Notes: a model not told the origin generated them from the letters alone. DNA of 64,000 bases from Craterilacuibacter sp. RT1T (GCF_023502145.1 NZ_JAMFLI010000001.1:1-64000); one strand, 5' to 3'. Positions 26,159 through 38,438 are shown, counted from the first letter of the stretch. Program-made: numbers and translations.

Positions 26159-26740
26159 ATGGCAGACAGTAGAGACACTATTACGATACCCCAGAGAGCC
26201 TTGCCTTTGCAGCGCGCTGCCGTGCTGTGGCCGGTCTACCTGCTGACCGATGCCGAAGCCATGGTTGCCGGCGAGCCGGTTTCTTTGGCGCCCTTGTCGG
26301 CGCTGGAAGCGGGGGACGCCGGCCTGATCGAGTCGCTGCTGCCGGAAATTCGTCAGCTGGCCATGGTGCTGGCTTCGCGCCGCTATCAGGAAACCAGCCC
26401 GGCAGCGGCACGTTTGAGCGATGCGGCCGACTGGCTGGCCGCCCGCATCCTGCTGCTGGGTTTGAGCCATATCGCCTTGCCCGAGTCCAGCTTGGGGCAA
26501 CTGGCTATAGCCAATCAGCGTCTGGCGGCTTTGGCGCAGGAGCTGGGGCTCGCGGCACCACGGGCTGAAGCCTTGCTGCTGGTGCCGCCGCCGGGGGATG
26601 CTTCCATGCTGATGCAGGGCTGGAGCGGGATTGCTTTTGAAAACATGATGGCCGCTTCGGGCGCCATCGCGCGCACCCGCATGATGCGCGTGCAACTACG
26701 CTTGCGTGCCGGGGTATGGCTGACACGCTTGGGTTTGTAA
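26159..26740 (+). CDS. Hypothetical protein, 193 aa
   Basis: I do not recognise this protein. It starts at ATG 26159 after CAGGAGC; a longer open frame to 26060 runs through the attenuator hairpin and is unlikely. The protein is Ala/Leu-rich and largely helical, with no clear signal peptide or membrane helix. A Leu-rich middle (LIESLLPEIRQLAMVLASRR, residues about 58-77) and a Met-rich C-terminal part precede an end rich in Arg. It is followed 22 bases later by a DUF4870-like membrane-protein gene, probably co-transcribed. The preceding leader and hairpin suggest control by aromatic amino acids, but nothing in the protein explains why. Confidence 0.65.
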   Translation: MADSRDTITIPQRALPLQRAAVLWPVYLLTDAEAMVAGEPVSLAPLSALEAGDAGLIESLLPEIRQLAMVLASRRYQETSPAAARLSDAADWLAARILLLGLSHIALPESSLGQLAIANQRLAALAQELGLAAPRAEALLLVPPPGDASMLMQGWSGIAFENMMAASGAIARTRMMRVQLRLRAGVWLTRLGL

Positions 26741-26762
26741 ACTGGCAGGATTAAAGAGGTGA

Positions 26763-27107
26763 ATGATGGATTATGAAGTCGTAGGAACCGGCGATCGCCG
26801 TTTGAACAATCTGGCATTACTGGTTTACGCGATCCAGGCGGTCAGCCTGTTTACCGGCCTGCCCATGCTGGTGGGGCTGGTCATCAACTACCTGAAAATG
26901 CCCGATGTGCGCGGCACTTTGTATGAAAGCCATTTTCGCTGGCAGATCCGCACTTTCTGGTGGATGCTGCTGTGGACGGTTGTCGGCGGTGCGCTGACCT
27001 GGATTCTGGTGGGTTTCGCGATTCTGGGCATCGCCTGGCTATGGTTCGTCTATCGTATCGTGCGCGGTTTTATTACGCTGAACGACGGCAAGGCCATTCT
27101 GCTGTAA
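26763..27107 (+). CDS. DUF4870-like small membrane protein
   Basis: This 114-aa inner-membrane protein has three or four predicted helices: about residues 17-45 (LALLVYAIQAVSLFTGLPML), 62-85 and 87-105. HFRWQIRTFWW and the closing YRIVRGFITLNDGKAI are typical of this small family in betaproteobacteria. The function is unknown. Two adjacent ATG codons (26763 and 26766) are possible starts, with GAGG in front. It lies 22 bases after the 193-aa gene. Confidence 0.75.
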   Translation: MMDYEVVGTGDRRLNNLALLVYAIQAVSLFTGLPMLVGLVINYLKMPDVRGTLYESHFRWQIRTFWWMLLWTVVGGALTWILVGFAILGIAWLWFVYRIVRGFITLNDGKAILL

Positions 27108-27150
27108 AGCGGCATAAACGGGCGCTATTGCCTTGTTTTTCCGCATTTTT

Positions 27151-27174
27151 ATGGCCTGTCGCGTGACAGGCCAT
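27151..27174 (+). other. Perfect hairpin between DUF4870 and DUF3820 genes
   Basis: Arms ATGGCCTGTC and GACAGGCCAT (10 bp, loop GCGT) form a strong stem, but no T run follows on either strand. It may be a weak terminator or an RNA-stability element. Confidence 0.4.
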
Positions 27175-27218
27175 CTTGCTATGGGCACAATGCCTTCCTT
27201 TTCTCGTCAGAGCGTCCC

Positions 27219-27431
27219 ATGGACCCCGAGCTGCTCATCCTGGTCGCCACCCGCCGCATGCCTTACGGCAAGTATAAAGGGGTGCTGATTGCCGATTTGC
27301 CGCAGGCTTATCTGGTGTGGTTTGCGCGCAAGGGCTTTCCGCCCGGTGAAATCGGCCGTGTACTGGCGCTGACGCTTGAACTCAAACATAACGGCTTGAT
27401 CCATCTGATCGACCCTTTAAGAAAGCAGTAA
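27219..27431 (+). CDS. DUF3820-family protein, 70 aa
   Basis: This 70-aa soluble protein has the DUF3820 pattern: MPYGKYKGVLIADLP (residues 14-28), then YLVWFARKGFPPGEIG. Related proteins were described as putative quorum-sensing-regulated virulence factors, and others resemble exonuclease-associated domains. The actual function is unsettled. It ends two bases before the RbgA-type GTPase start, so the two are probably one transcript. Confidence 0.8.
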   Translation: MDPELLILVATRRMPYGKYKGVLIADLPQAYLVWFARKGFPPGEIGRVLALTLELKHNGLIHLIDPLRKQ

Positions 27432-27433
27432 AC

Positions 27434-28375
27434 ATGGCTATCCAATGGTTCCCCGGCCATATGAACAAGGCCAAGAAGGATGTGGCTGAGCGCCTGCGCG
27501 GCATCGATGTTGTCATCGAGATGCTGGACGCCCGCCTGCCTGCCTCCAGTGCCAACCCGATGATCGCGCAACTGGCGCGGCGCAAGCCCACGCTCAAGAT
27601 TCTCAACAAGCAGGATCTGGCCGATCCATCCGTGACCCAGCAGTGGCTGAGCTGGTATCGCAGCCAGCCTGGCACCCAGGCCATCGGCCTTGACGCCGGC
27701 GAGCGCGCCCCCAGCCAGAAGCTGATCGCGGCCTGCCGCGAGCTGGTGCCTAATCGCGGCGGGCTGGACAAGCCTTTGCGCGTGATGATCTGCGGCATTC
27801 CCAACGTCGGCAAATCCACGCTGATCAATACCATGACCGGGCGCAAGATTGCCAAGACCGGCAATATGCCGGGGGTGACCAAGGGCGAGCAGCGCATCAT
27901 GCTGGCCGACGATTTTGAACTGTTCGACACGCCGGGCATGCTGTGGCCCAAGATCGAAGTAGAAGAGGGCGGCTACAATCTCGCCGCCAGCGGAGCGGTC
28001 GGCCGCAATGCGATGGATGAAGAAGAGGTGGTGCTGGAGTTGCTCAAATATCTGTTGCAGCACTATGCAGCCGAATTGAGCGCCCGCTACAAGCTGGACG
28101 ACATCAACGGCATGCAGGACTGGCAGGTGTTGGAAATGATAGGCAAAAAGCGCGGTGCCGTGCTGGGTGGCGGGCGTATCAATATCCAGAAAGCGTCCGA
28201 AATCGTGCTGACCGAGTTCCGCGACGGCCTGATCGGCCGCCTGTCGCTGGAGCGTCCGGACGAATGGGCGGTATGGAAAAAGCGCGCCAAGGAGTTGATC
28301 GCCGAGCGCGCCGCCGCCAAGCAGGCGCGCGAGCAGGAATACGCCAAGCGCGCCAACGGCAAGCGCAATAGCTGA
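27434..28375 (+). CDS. YlqF/RbgA-type circularly permuted GTPase
   Basis: This 313-aa GTPase takes part in assembly of the large ribosomal subunit. The G motifs are in the permuted order of the YlqF family: G4 LNKQDLAD (near residue 57), then G1 GIPNVGKST (near 120), then G3 DTPGML (near 167). The N-terminus MAIQWFPGHMNKAKKD is the family hallmark. A Lys/Arg-rich C-terminal tail suits RNA binding. It follows the DUF3820 gene by two bases and precedes a DUF3592 gene by five. Confidence 0.92.
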   Translation: MAIQWFPGHMNKAKKDVAERLRGIDVVIEMLDARLPASSANPMIAQLARRKPTLKILNKQDLADPSVTQQWLSWYRSQPGTQAIGLDAGERAPSQKLIAACRELVPNRGGLDKPLRVMICGIPNVGKSTLINTMTGRKIAKTGNMPGVTKGEQRIMLADDFELFDTPGMLWPKIEVEEGGYNLAASGAVGRNAMDEEEVVLELLKYLLQHYAAELSARYKLDDINGMQDWQVLEMIGKKRGAVLGGGRINIQKASEIVLTEFRDGLIGRLSLERPDEWAVWKKRAKELIAERAAAKQAREQEYAKRANGKRNS

Positions 28376-28380
28376 AGCGG

Positions 28381-28842
28381 ATGGAAAAGTTTCTGCCTTT
28401 TCTGCTGATCGCGGTCGGTCTGGCGGGCTTTAGCTATCTGTGGCGCTTGGGAGAAACCGGGCGAGCGGCCGAAGCGTGGCCGACTGCGCTCGGTGAAATC
28501 ACCGACAGCCGCATCGATAGCCGCTTGCGCCGGGGTGGCGGCGATGCCAGCGCGCGCGAAGAGTATAAGGCGCTGCTGACTTACCGTTACCGGTATAACG
28601 GCGTGGAATACAGTGCATCCACCGTGTCCTTCCCCGATGCCGGCTACCAGCAAAGCATGGCCGGGGCGGCGGCGCGGGTGGCGCAGTATCCGCTGGGCAA
28701 GGCGGTCAAGGTTTATGTTAATCCGGCGCAGCCCGCGCAGGCCTGTCTCGAAGCCGGGCGGCATTGGACGGTATGGATAGGCCTGGCGCTGACCTTGCTG
28801 TTTGTGGCGGCCGGGGCGGGTTTGTTGCTGGGCATTATTTGA
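28381..28842 (+). CDS. DUF3592 membrane protein
   Basis: This 153-aa protein has an N-terminal membrane helix (residues 4-20) and a C-terminal one (about 131-152), with a soluble middle. YKALLTYRYRYNGVEY and VKVYVNPAQPAQACLEAG match DUF3592, whose members are small exported or membrane proteins of unknown role. It starts five bases after the GTPase stop and is the last gene before a terminator. Confidence 0.8.
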   Translation: MEKFLPFLLIAVGLAGFSYLWRLGETGRAAEAWPTALGEITDSRIDSRLRRGGGDASAREEYKALLTYRYRYNGVEYSASTVSFPDAGYQQSMAGAAARVAQYPLGKAVKVYVNPAQPAQACLEAGRHWTVWIGLALTLLFVAAGAGLLLGII

Positions 28843-28860
28843 CGCCGGTGGATCGGCAAG

Positions 28861-28889
28861 GCGGCGCACTTTAGGGGCACCGCTTTTTT
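28861..28889 (+). terminator. Terminator after DUF3592 gene
   Basis: GCGGCGC pairs with GCACCGC with one mismatch and is followed by six T. Confidence 0.65.
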
Positions 28890-28982
28890 ATGGCGTAGCA
28901 CGATGTGTCGCGCTATGCGTGTTGTGTGATATTCCTATTTGATATTTATCAATCAATTTGCAATATTAATAATAATCCATCA

Positions 28983-29000
28983 GATAATTATTTAATTATC
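28983..29000. promoter_or_regulatory. 18-bp palindrome upstream of the M20 carboxypeptidase gene
   Basis: GATAATTA-TT-TAATTATC is a perfect inverted repeat in an AT-rich stretch (28925-29005) that stands out from the GC-rich surroundings. It lies 52 bases before the start codon, a usual place for an operator. No regulator gene is adjacent. Confidence 0.45.
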
Positions 29001-29052
29001 AGCGGTGCCGGCGTAAAGTAAGCGCTCCCTAAATGGCTGGATGGAGTGCTTC

Positions 29053-30378
29053 ATGTCGTTTCGTCGTATCGCCCCGCTTACCGCTGCCTGCCTCGCTGCT
29101 TTCTCTATGTCTGCCTTTGCCGCACCGCTTGATCCTGCCAAGGTCAAGTCGGTGGTGGATGGACAGTTTCCTGCCTATTTGCAGGATCACAAAGCACTGA
29201 CCGAAATAGAATCGCCTACCGGCGACAAGGCCGGCAGCCGCCAGATGGCAGACTGGCTGAAAGCCCGTTTTGAGCCTTTGGGTTATCAGACCGAGTACCG
29301 CGAGAATGATGCCGGCACCCATGTCATCCTGCGCAAGAAGGGCGAAGGCCAGCAGCGCGTGCTGATTCTGGGCCACACCGATACCGTGCAGCCTAAGGGC
29401 AGCCTGGCCAAAAAGCCGTACAGCTACGATGCCAAGACCGGCTTGTCGCAAGGCCCGGGCGCGGGAGACAGCAAGGCTTCGGTTGCACAGCTGCTGCATT
29501 TTGCCCAAGCCATGGAAAAGCTGGGCTTCAACAACTACGGCGAAATGATTTTTTACTTCGATGCCGAAGAAGAAGTCGGTTCCGATCTGGAAGAGCAGAT
29601 CCTGGGCGAGCTGGCCAAGCAGGCCGATCTGACCTTGTCGGTGGATACCGCCCGTCCGGGCTGGGGTCTGACCACGCAGCGCAAGTGGGCGGCCAACTTC
29701 GATATCAACGTCAAGGGCACGACCGGCCATGCCGGCAACTCGCCGCAATCGTCGGCCAGCGCGACGGTGGAGCTTGCGAACCAGATCACCCGCATTATGA
29801 AACTGGCCAGCCCGCTGCCGAAAGATCCGTCCCAGTTCACGCCGGCCGGCCTTGCCAAGCGCGGCCTGAGCGACCATGGCCAGTTCATTCCCGAGCTGAC
29901 CATCAATGTAGGCGTGATCGAAACCCCGAATACCAAGCGCAACAGCGTACCGGCTGCCGCCACGGCCAAGCTGGATATCCGCGGCTACAAGGTCGAGGAC
30001 CTGAAGAAGATCCAGGCTGCCATTGCCAAGATCGCCGCCACGCCGACGGTGGGTGGCACCCGGGTCGAGGTAAAAGGCCCGTTCTCCTATTTGCCGGCCA
30101 TGGAAAAAACGCCGGCCGCCGCGGCGCTGGTCGATTCCTACAAGAAAATCGTCAAGCAGCAATACGGGGCTAATGTGGTTGAATGGTCCGGTGGTGGTGT
30201 CACTATCGGCAACTTTACCTCCAAACATATTCCGACCATCGATGGCCTGGGGGTGGAAACCGATTACGAGCACGATCTGGACAAGGAAACGGTGGATCTC
30301 AAGACCTTCGCACCGCGCACGGTCAGCATGATTTTGCTGCTGGACGAGGTTGCCGCCAAGGGCTTGAAAACGAAGTAA
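29053..30378 (+). CDS. Exported M20-family metallopeptidase (glutamate carboxypeptidase-like)
   Basis: This 441-aa zinc peptidase begins with a signal peptide ending SAFAAPLD (cleavage near residue 24). Metal-site patterns are visible: LILGHTDTVQP (His and Asp), GPGAGDSKAS with the bridging Asp, and DAEEEVGS with the general-base Glu and a metal Glu. The dimer-lid segment with GTTGHAGNSPQ and the C-terminal EWSGGGVTIGNF are like carboxypeptidase G2 (CPG2), which removes C-terminal glutamate from folates and peptides. The ATG at 29053 has GGATGGAG in front; an ATG four codons upstream is less well placed. Substrate is inferred. Confidence 0.85.
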   Translation: MSFRRIAPLTAACLAAFSMSAFAAPLDPAKVKSVVDGQFPAYLQDHKALTEIESPTGDKAGSRQMADWLKARFEPLGYQTEYRENDAGTHVILRKKGEGQQRVLILGHTDTVQPKGSLAKKPYSYDAKTGLSQGPGAGDSKASVAQLLHFAQAMEKLGFNNYGEMIFYFDAEEEVGSDLEEQILGELAKQADLTLSVDTARPGWGLTTQRKWAANFDINVKGTTGHAGNSPQSSASATVELANQITRIMKLASPLPKDPSQFTPAGLAKRGLSDHGQFIPELTINVGVIETPNTKRNSVPAAATAKLDIRGYKVEDLKKIQAAIAKIAATPTVGGTRVEVKGPFSYLPAMEKTPAAAALVDSYKKIVKQQYGANVVEWSGGGVTIGNFTSKHIPTIDGLGVETDYEHDLDKETVDLKTFAPRTVSMILLLDEVAAKGLKTK

Positions 30379-30401
30379 GTCAGGCTGGAGTGTGACAGAG
30401 C

Positions 30402-30426
30402 AAGGGCGCCTTATGGCGCCCTTTTT
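30402..30426 (+). terminator. Terminator after M20 peptidase gene
   Basis: Arms AAGGGCGCC and GGCGCCCTT enclose TTAT and are followed by more T. Confidence 0.88.
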
Positions 30427-30560
30427 GCATGGCAATTAGCCGCCGTGATGGATCGCGTTGCTGCTGGCGGACTGGGGGGTATCAGGCGGGCGGGAGAACT
30501 TCAGATCGATCAGCCTGGACAAGCCGGAGCCGGCAGGGGCTCCGGCTGACTTGAACAGGC

Positions 30561-31103
30561 TTATTTCAGTGCGTGAATTGCCGGCAGGTTGCGCCAGATG
30601 CCGCGCACGTCCATGCCGTAGCCGAAGACATAACGGTCCGGCACATCGATGCCGACAAAATCGGCGGCGATAGGCTTTTCCTTGGCGATCAGCTTGTTGG
30701 CAAAGACGCCGCTGTAGCAGGCCTTGGCACCCATTTCCATCACCTTGTCGCGGATGGCCGCCATGGTATGGCCTTCGTCCAGGATGTCATCCAGTACCAG
30801 TACCACGCGGTCGCGTACATCTTCCTTGGGGGCGGTGCGCCACACCAGTTCGCCGCCGTGGGTCTTGTCGCCGTAGCGGGAAACATGAACGTAGTCGAAG
30901 TCCAGCGGGAACACCAGGCGCGGCAAGAGCTGGCCGGTAAACACCACGGCACCGCCCATGACCGACAGGACCAGCGGGTAGTCGCGACCCAGCTTGGCGG
31001 TAATGTCGGCCGCCATGCGGTCGACGGCGGCATCGACTTCGGCTGCGGTAAACAGGATGTCGGAACTGTTGAGTATGCCTTGGGCTTCGGCAAAGTTTGG
31101 CAT
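30561..31103 (-). CDS. hpt: Hypoxanthine-guanine phosphoribosyltransferase
   Basis: This enzyme salvages hypoxanthine and guanine by joining them to PRPP to give IMP and GMP. The 180-aa protein has the PRPP-binding loop VLVLDDILDEGHT (about residues 100-112), the flexible-loop region HVSRYGDKTHG and the purine-binding end ADFVGIDVPDRYVFGYGMD, all type I PRTase features. Length is normal. It lies behind galU on the same strand with a terminator between, so it is probably transcribed separately. Confidence 0.93.
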   Translation of the reverse strand: MPNFAEAQGILNSSDILFTAAEVDAAVDRMAADITAKLGRDYPLVLSVMGGAVVFTGQLLPRLVFPLDFDYVHVSRYGDKTHGGELVWRTAPKEDVRDRVVLVLDDILDEGHTMAAIRDKVMEMGAKACYSGVFANKLIAKEKPIAADFVGIDVPDRYVFGYGMDVRGIWRNLPAIHALK

Positions 31104-31130
31104 GAGGCAGCCTTTATTTTATGGACAAAG

Positions 31131-31162
31131 AAAAATGCGCTGCACCGGGTGGGCACAGCGCA
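31131..31162 (-). terminator. Terminator after galU
   Basis: Arms TGCGCTG (31136-31142) and CAGCGCA (31156-31162) flank a 13-base loop. On the minus strand five T follow, 15 bases after the galU stop. Confidence 0.75.
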
Positions 31163-31176
31163 CGGGACTCAAGGGT

Positions 31177-32046
31177 TTAGCGTGCCTGCGACTTGAGGTA
31201 ATCGGCAAACTCGGCGCCGACCTCGTGGTGTTTCAAGGCGTAATTGACGGTGGCCTTGAGGTAGCCGAGCTTGGAGCCGCAGTCGTAACGGGTGCCGCGC
31301 AGGGGCAGCGCCAGTATGGCTTCATCCTTCATCAGCGCGGCAATGCCGTCGGTGAGCTGGATCTCGCCTCCGGCGCCAGCCTGGGTGTTGACCAGCTTGT
31401 CGAAGATGCGCGGGGTCAGGATGTAGCGGCCGACCACGGCGAGATTGGATGGCGCGACGTCGGGGTGCGGCTTCTCCACGATGCTGGTCACCTGCTGCTG
31501 GCCACGGCCATTTTCTTTGACTTCGACAATGCCGTAAGAACCGGTTTGCTCGTGCGGTACGGTTTCCACACCGAGGATGGACGAGTGGGTCTGGTTGAAG
31601 ACCTTGACCATCTGCTCCATCGCGCCGGGTTCGCCGTCGATCAGGTCGTCGGCCAGAATCACGGCAAAGGGCTCATCCCCAACGGCAGGGCGGGCGCACA
31701 GAACGGCATGACCCAGACCCAGCGCCTGGGTCTGGCGGATATAAATGCAGCTGACGGTAGGCGGGATAATGCCCTGTACCATCTCCAGCAGTTTTTGCTT
31801 GTTCTTGTTTTCCAGTTCGGTTTCCAGCTCGTAGGCCTTGTCGAAGTGATCCTCGATCGAGCGCTTATTGCGGCCGGTAATGAAAATCAGCTCGGTGATA
31901 CCGGCGGCTACGGCCTCTTCGACCGCATACTGGATCAGCGGCTTGTCGACCACCGGCAACATTTCTTTCGGACTGGCCTTGGTGGCGGGCAAAAAGCGGG
32001 TGCCCATGCCGGCAACCGGAAACACGGCCTTGGTAATCTTTTGCAT
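31177..32046 (-). CDS. galU: UTP-glucose-1-phosphate uridylyltransferase
   Basis: GalU makes UDP-glucose from UTP and glucose-1-phosphate for LPS, capsule and osmoprotectant synthesis. The 289-aa protein starts [13 protein letters not shown], with the nucleotidyl-transfer motif [18 protein letters not shown] (residues 13-30), LADDLIDG near 130 and [18 protein letters not shown] further on. The frame extends 28 codons upstream, but the ATG at 32046 has GGAG five bases ahead and gives the family N-terminus. Regulation is not visible. Confidence 0.93.
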   Translation of the reverse strand: MQKITKAVFPVAGMGTRFLPATKASPKEMLPVVDKPLIQYAVEEAVAAGITELIFITGRNKRSIEDHFDKAYELETELENKNKQKLLEMVQGIIPPTVSCIYIRQTQALGLGHAVLCARPAVGDEPFAVILADDLIDGEPGAMEQMVKVFNQTHSSILGVETVPHEQTGSYGIVEVKENGRGQQQVTSIVEKPHPDVAPSNLAVVGRYILTPRIFDKLVNTQAGAGGEIQLTDGIAALMKDEAILALPLRGTRYDCGSKLGYLKATVNYALKHHEVGAEFADYLKSQAR

Positions 32047-32186
32047 GACTGCTCCAAAAATGGGATGGTTGTGCATTTTGTCGCCTCGCATTGTATTGGC
32101 TTTGACGCCTGTCGGGGAGTACTTATCCACTAAGCTTGGATGCTTGCCGCATTCTATTTTTATAGCATGGCGATTCTGCCTGCGGC

Positions 32187-35889
<3,703 letters not shown>

Positions 35890-36039
35890 TCAGCTTTATC
35901 CACAATACGGCTAATAGACGGGACAATATTATATCAAAGCTCGTCATGCAAACGGCTTTGCTTTTTAATGATTTTGTGCGCTCGCAAAATTAAACGAATA
36001 AGCGGGCTGTGGCGCGCGTTTTCCGTTTACGGTTTGACC

Positions 36040-36780
36040 TTATTCATCAGTCTGGCGGAAGCGGATAGGCACATCGACGCGGTCGGCAACGGCGCGATTG
36101 CCGCGTCTGGCCGGGGTAAAGCGCCAGCGTTCGACCGCATCGCGCGCCGCGCGATCCAGCCGTGGAAAACCGCTGCTGTGCAAGATGCTGATATCGCGCA
36201 CGCGGCCATCGGCGCCGACCTCAACCCGCAACACCACCCGGCCTTCTTCGCCGCGCGCGCGCGCGCGTTCCGGATAGACCGGGGCGGGGTTGTCCAGCGA
36301 GCCCGCACGCCAGTCTGCGCTGCTAAAGCCGGCATCCGAAGCGGATCCCGCATCGGTTGTCTGCAGCGCGCCTGCTCCCGCGCTGGCGGGCGCGCTGCTG
36401 CCGGTCGCTGTGCCGGCTGTCGCTGGGCTTGCCGTTGTTGCTGCCGTTGCTGCCGTTGCCGGCGCTGCCGGCGGGGCGGGCAGGGCAAGGTCGGGTCTGC
36501 CAGCGGGCCTAGGCGGTGCGGGCAAGGGCTTGGCGGTCGTGGTTTTGGGGGCGGGCCGGTGATTGGCCATGGCCTTGGCCGGCAAGGGCGCCGCTTGGGC
36601 GGGCGAGGCCGGCACCGAAGCCGGCTTGCCCAAGCTTGGGCGTGGCAGGGCCAATAGGCCTAGCTGCAAGGGCGGGCGTGTTGTTTGCGCCTGCATGGCG
36701 GGCAATAGTGCAACAAACAGCGTATGCAGCAGCAGTGACAGGGCCAGCGGCAGCAGTACCCCGGTTTTTTTTATCAGCAC
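36040..36780 (-). CDS. TonB-like energy transducer
   Basis: TonB-family proteins transmit proton-motive force from ExbBD to outer-membrane receptors. After the chosen GTG start the protein (about 246 aa) has one N-terminal membrane anchor (LLPLALSLLLHTLFVALL), a long Pro/Ala/Thr-rich periplasmic spacer, and a C-terminal TonB domain with PVYPERARARGEEGRVVL and ERWRFTPARR. The GTG at 36780 overlaps the narK-like stop by 7 bases, suggesting coupled translation. An ATG at 36831 (17 codons earlier, inside narK) is the alternative. No exbB, exbD or receptor gene is near, so the partner is unknown. Confidence 0.8.
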   Translation of the reverse strand: MLIKKTGVLLPLALSLLLHTLFVALLPAMQAQTTRPPLQLGLLALPRPSLGKPASVPASPAQAAPLPAKAMANHRPAPKTTTAKPLPAPPRPAGRPDLALPAPPAAPATAATAATTASPATAGTATGSSAPASAGAGALQTTDAGSASDAGFSSADWRAGSLDNPAPVYPERARARGEEGRVVLRVEVGADGRVRDISILHSSGFPRLDRAARDAVERWRFTPARRGNRAVADRVDVPIRFRQTDE

Positions 36781-38153
36781 TTGAGCGTGGCGCTTGCGCG
36801 CGTATAGCAGCGCCAGGCAATCGTGGCGCACAGCAGATAAAACAGCAGGAACAGCACAAAGGCCGGCATAAAACTGCCGGCGGTTTCCAGCGAATAGCCG
36901 AAGGTTTCGGGAATCACAAAGCCGCCGAAGGCCGCCATCACCGAGCTGACTCCCATGGCCGCCGTGCCGCGGCGTGTGCCGCGCTGATAGGTTTGTGCCA
37001 CGGTTTCACCCCTGGCGTGGGCTTCGCGCCCGGCCTGCAGCATAAAGACCTTGGGTGCGAGCTGGTAGGCCGCGCCATTGCCTATGCCGGCAGCGAGAAA
37101 CAGAAGCTGGCACATGGCCAGAAACAGCCAGAACGAGCCGGGACTTTCTGCGTCCGGCAGGCTGGCGATCACGCCCAGCGTGCCGATGATCAGTACGGCA
37201 TAGCAGGCAATCACGCTGATGCCGCCGCCGATGCGGTCGCCGCACCAGCCGCCAAACGGGCGCGACAAGGCCGCCAGCATGGGGCCGATAAACAGATAGG
37301 GCGTCGCGTCATGCAGCGGAAACAGGGTGCGCGACAGCAAGGGAAAGGCGGCGGCCATGCCAAGAAAGGTGCCGTAAGTGCCCATATACAAAAAGCAGAC
37401 ATACCAAGTGTGGCGTTCTTGCATCATCTGCCATTGATCGCGCGGCGTCAGCCTGAGTTTGGGCAGGTCATGGGCGTAGACAAAGCACAGCGCCGACACC
37501 AGTAAAATGGGCGCAATCCACAGATAGCCGGCGTTTTGCAGCCACACCGGATAGACCTCGCCACCATGGCCCCAGATTTGCGAGCTGCCGGCCAGTGCGC
37601 CAAACAAGGGAACCGAGATGGCAAGCGGAATCAGCAATTGCGCCATCGATACCCCCAGATTGCCGATGCCGGCATTTAAGCCCATGGCCAGGCCTTTTTG
37701 CGCCTTGGGGAAAAACAGGTTGGTGTTGGACAGGTGCGAGCTGGAGGCTCCGCCACCGATGCCGCAGCAGGCGCTGATCAGCAGCAATAGGGGAAAGGGT
37801 GTACTGATATCCTGCACCACATGGCCGACACCGAAAGCGGGTATCAGCAATAGCAAGGTCGAGAGCGCGAGCCAGGTGCCGCCACCGGTCCAGCTCCACA
37901 GCGAAGAATAAATGACGCGCATGACGGCACCGGTCAGCGGCGGAATGGACACCAGCAAAAATTGTTGCTGGTGGGTGATGGAAAAGCCGACCGATGGCAG
38001 GTTGACCACGACCATGCTCCACATCATCCAGATATTGAAGTTCAGATGCAGGGCTAGGATGGACAGCAACAGATTGCGCCTGGCAATCGGCTTGCCGCGC
38101 GCCAGCCAGAAAATCAGGTTTTCCGGTTCCCAGCGTTGGATACGGATGGTCAT
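36774..38153 (-). CDS. narK: NarK/NNP-type nitrate/nitrite transporter (MFS)
   Basis: This 459-aa major-facilitator protein has about twelve membrane helices. It carries the NNP-family nitrate signature GLAMGLNAGIGNLGVS (near residue 155) and a second related stretch AAGIGNGAAYQLAPKVF (about 356). The N-terminus WEPENLIFW...RNL is typical of NarK2/NarU-type nitrate-nitrite exchangers. No nitrate reductase genes are near. The substrate assignment is from the signature. The stop codon overlaps the tonB-like start, so the two may be co-transcribed by chance. Confidence 0.85.
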   Translation of the reverse strand: MTIRIQRWEPENLIFWLARGKPIARRNLLLSILALHLNFNIWMMWSMVVVNLPSVGFSITHQQQFLLVSIPPLTGAVMRVIYSSLWSWTGGGTWLALSTLLLLIPAFGVGHVVQDISTPFPLLLLISACCGIGGGASSSHLSNTNLFFPKAQKGLAMGLNAGIGNLGVSMAQLLIPLAISVPLFGALAGSSQIWGHGGEVYPVWLQNAGYLWIAPILLVSALCFVYAHDLPKLRLTPRDQWQMMQERHTWYVCFLYMGTYGTFLGMAAAFPLLSRTLFPLHDATPYLFIGPMLAALSRPFGGWCGDRIGGGISVIACYAVLIIGTLGVIASLPDAESPGSFWLFLAMCQLLFLAAGIGNGAAYQLAPKVFMLQAGREAHARGETVAQTYQRGTRRGTAAMGVSSVMAAFGGFVIPETFGYSLETAGSFMPAFVLFLLFYLLCATIAWRCYTRASATLKC

Positions 38154-38343
38154 GCTGCGTCTGTCGTTCCTGTGATGATTGCTGATGGCCGGTCAAGCGG
38201 TTTGTCTATTGCTAACGGGGACCATCAGCCAAGGTGCTCCCCATCCCGTATCCTGCTGTTCCGTCAGTCTGGGCCTTCTCCGAATCCCTTATCCCTCTGG
38301 GAGCCGGTGGCGCGGGCACCGCCAGCCAGAACCTTCCCGCATT

Positions 38344-38387
38344 CCTTCTCCCCCTGGGAGAAGGTGGCGCAAAGCGCCGGATGAGGG
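38344..38387. repeat. REP-like hairpin repeat, copy 1
   Basis: CCTTCTCCCCCTGGGAGAAGG (a 21-base hairpin) is followed by a second short stem TGGCGCAAAGCGCCGG and ATGAGGG. A nearly identical unit occurs at 52916-52963. The surrounding 38154-38438 interval holds nothing else. Such extragenic palindromes are common in Proteobacteria; no transposase is near. A looser relative may lie at about 38290-38330. Confidence 0.7.
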
Positions 38388-38438
38388 CAGGCGGCTGCGG
38401 ATTATCAGCTGCCCGGCGCACAATCGATTTGCGCCAGA

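Noticed and set aside
29029-30435. 468-codon minus-strand frame
   Set aside because: Antisense to the M20 peptidase, which has the full set of metal-site motifs and a signal peptide.
35953-35982. Small hairpin GCAAA-CGGC-TTTGC followed by T run upstream of zipA
   Set aside because: The stem is only 5 bp and the T run points towards the 3' end of the tonB-like gene, where no plus-strand gene ends; not convincing as a terminator.
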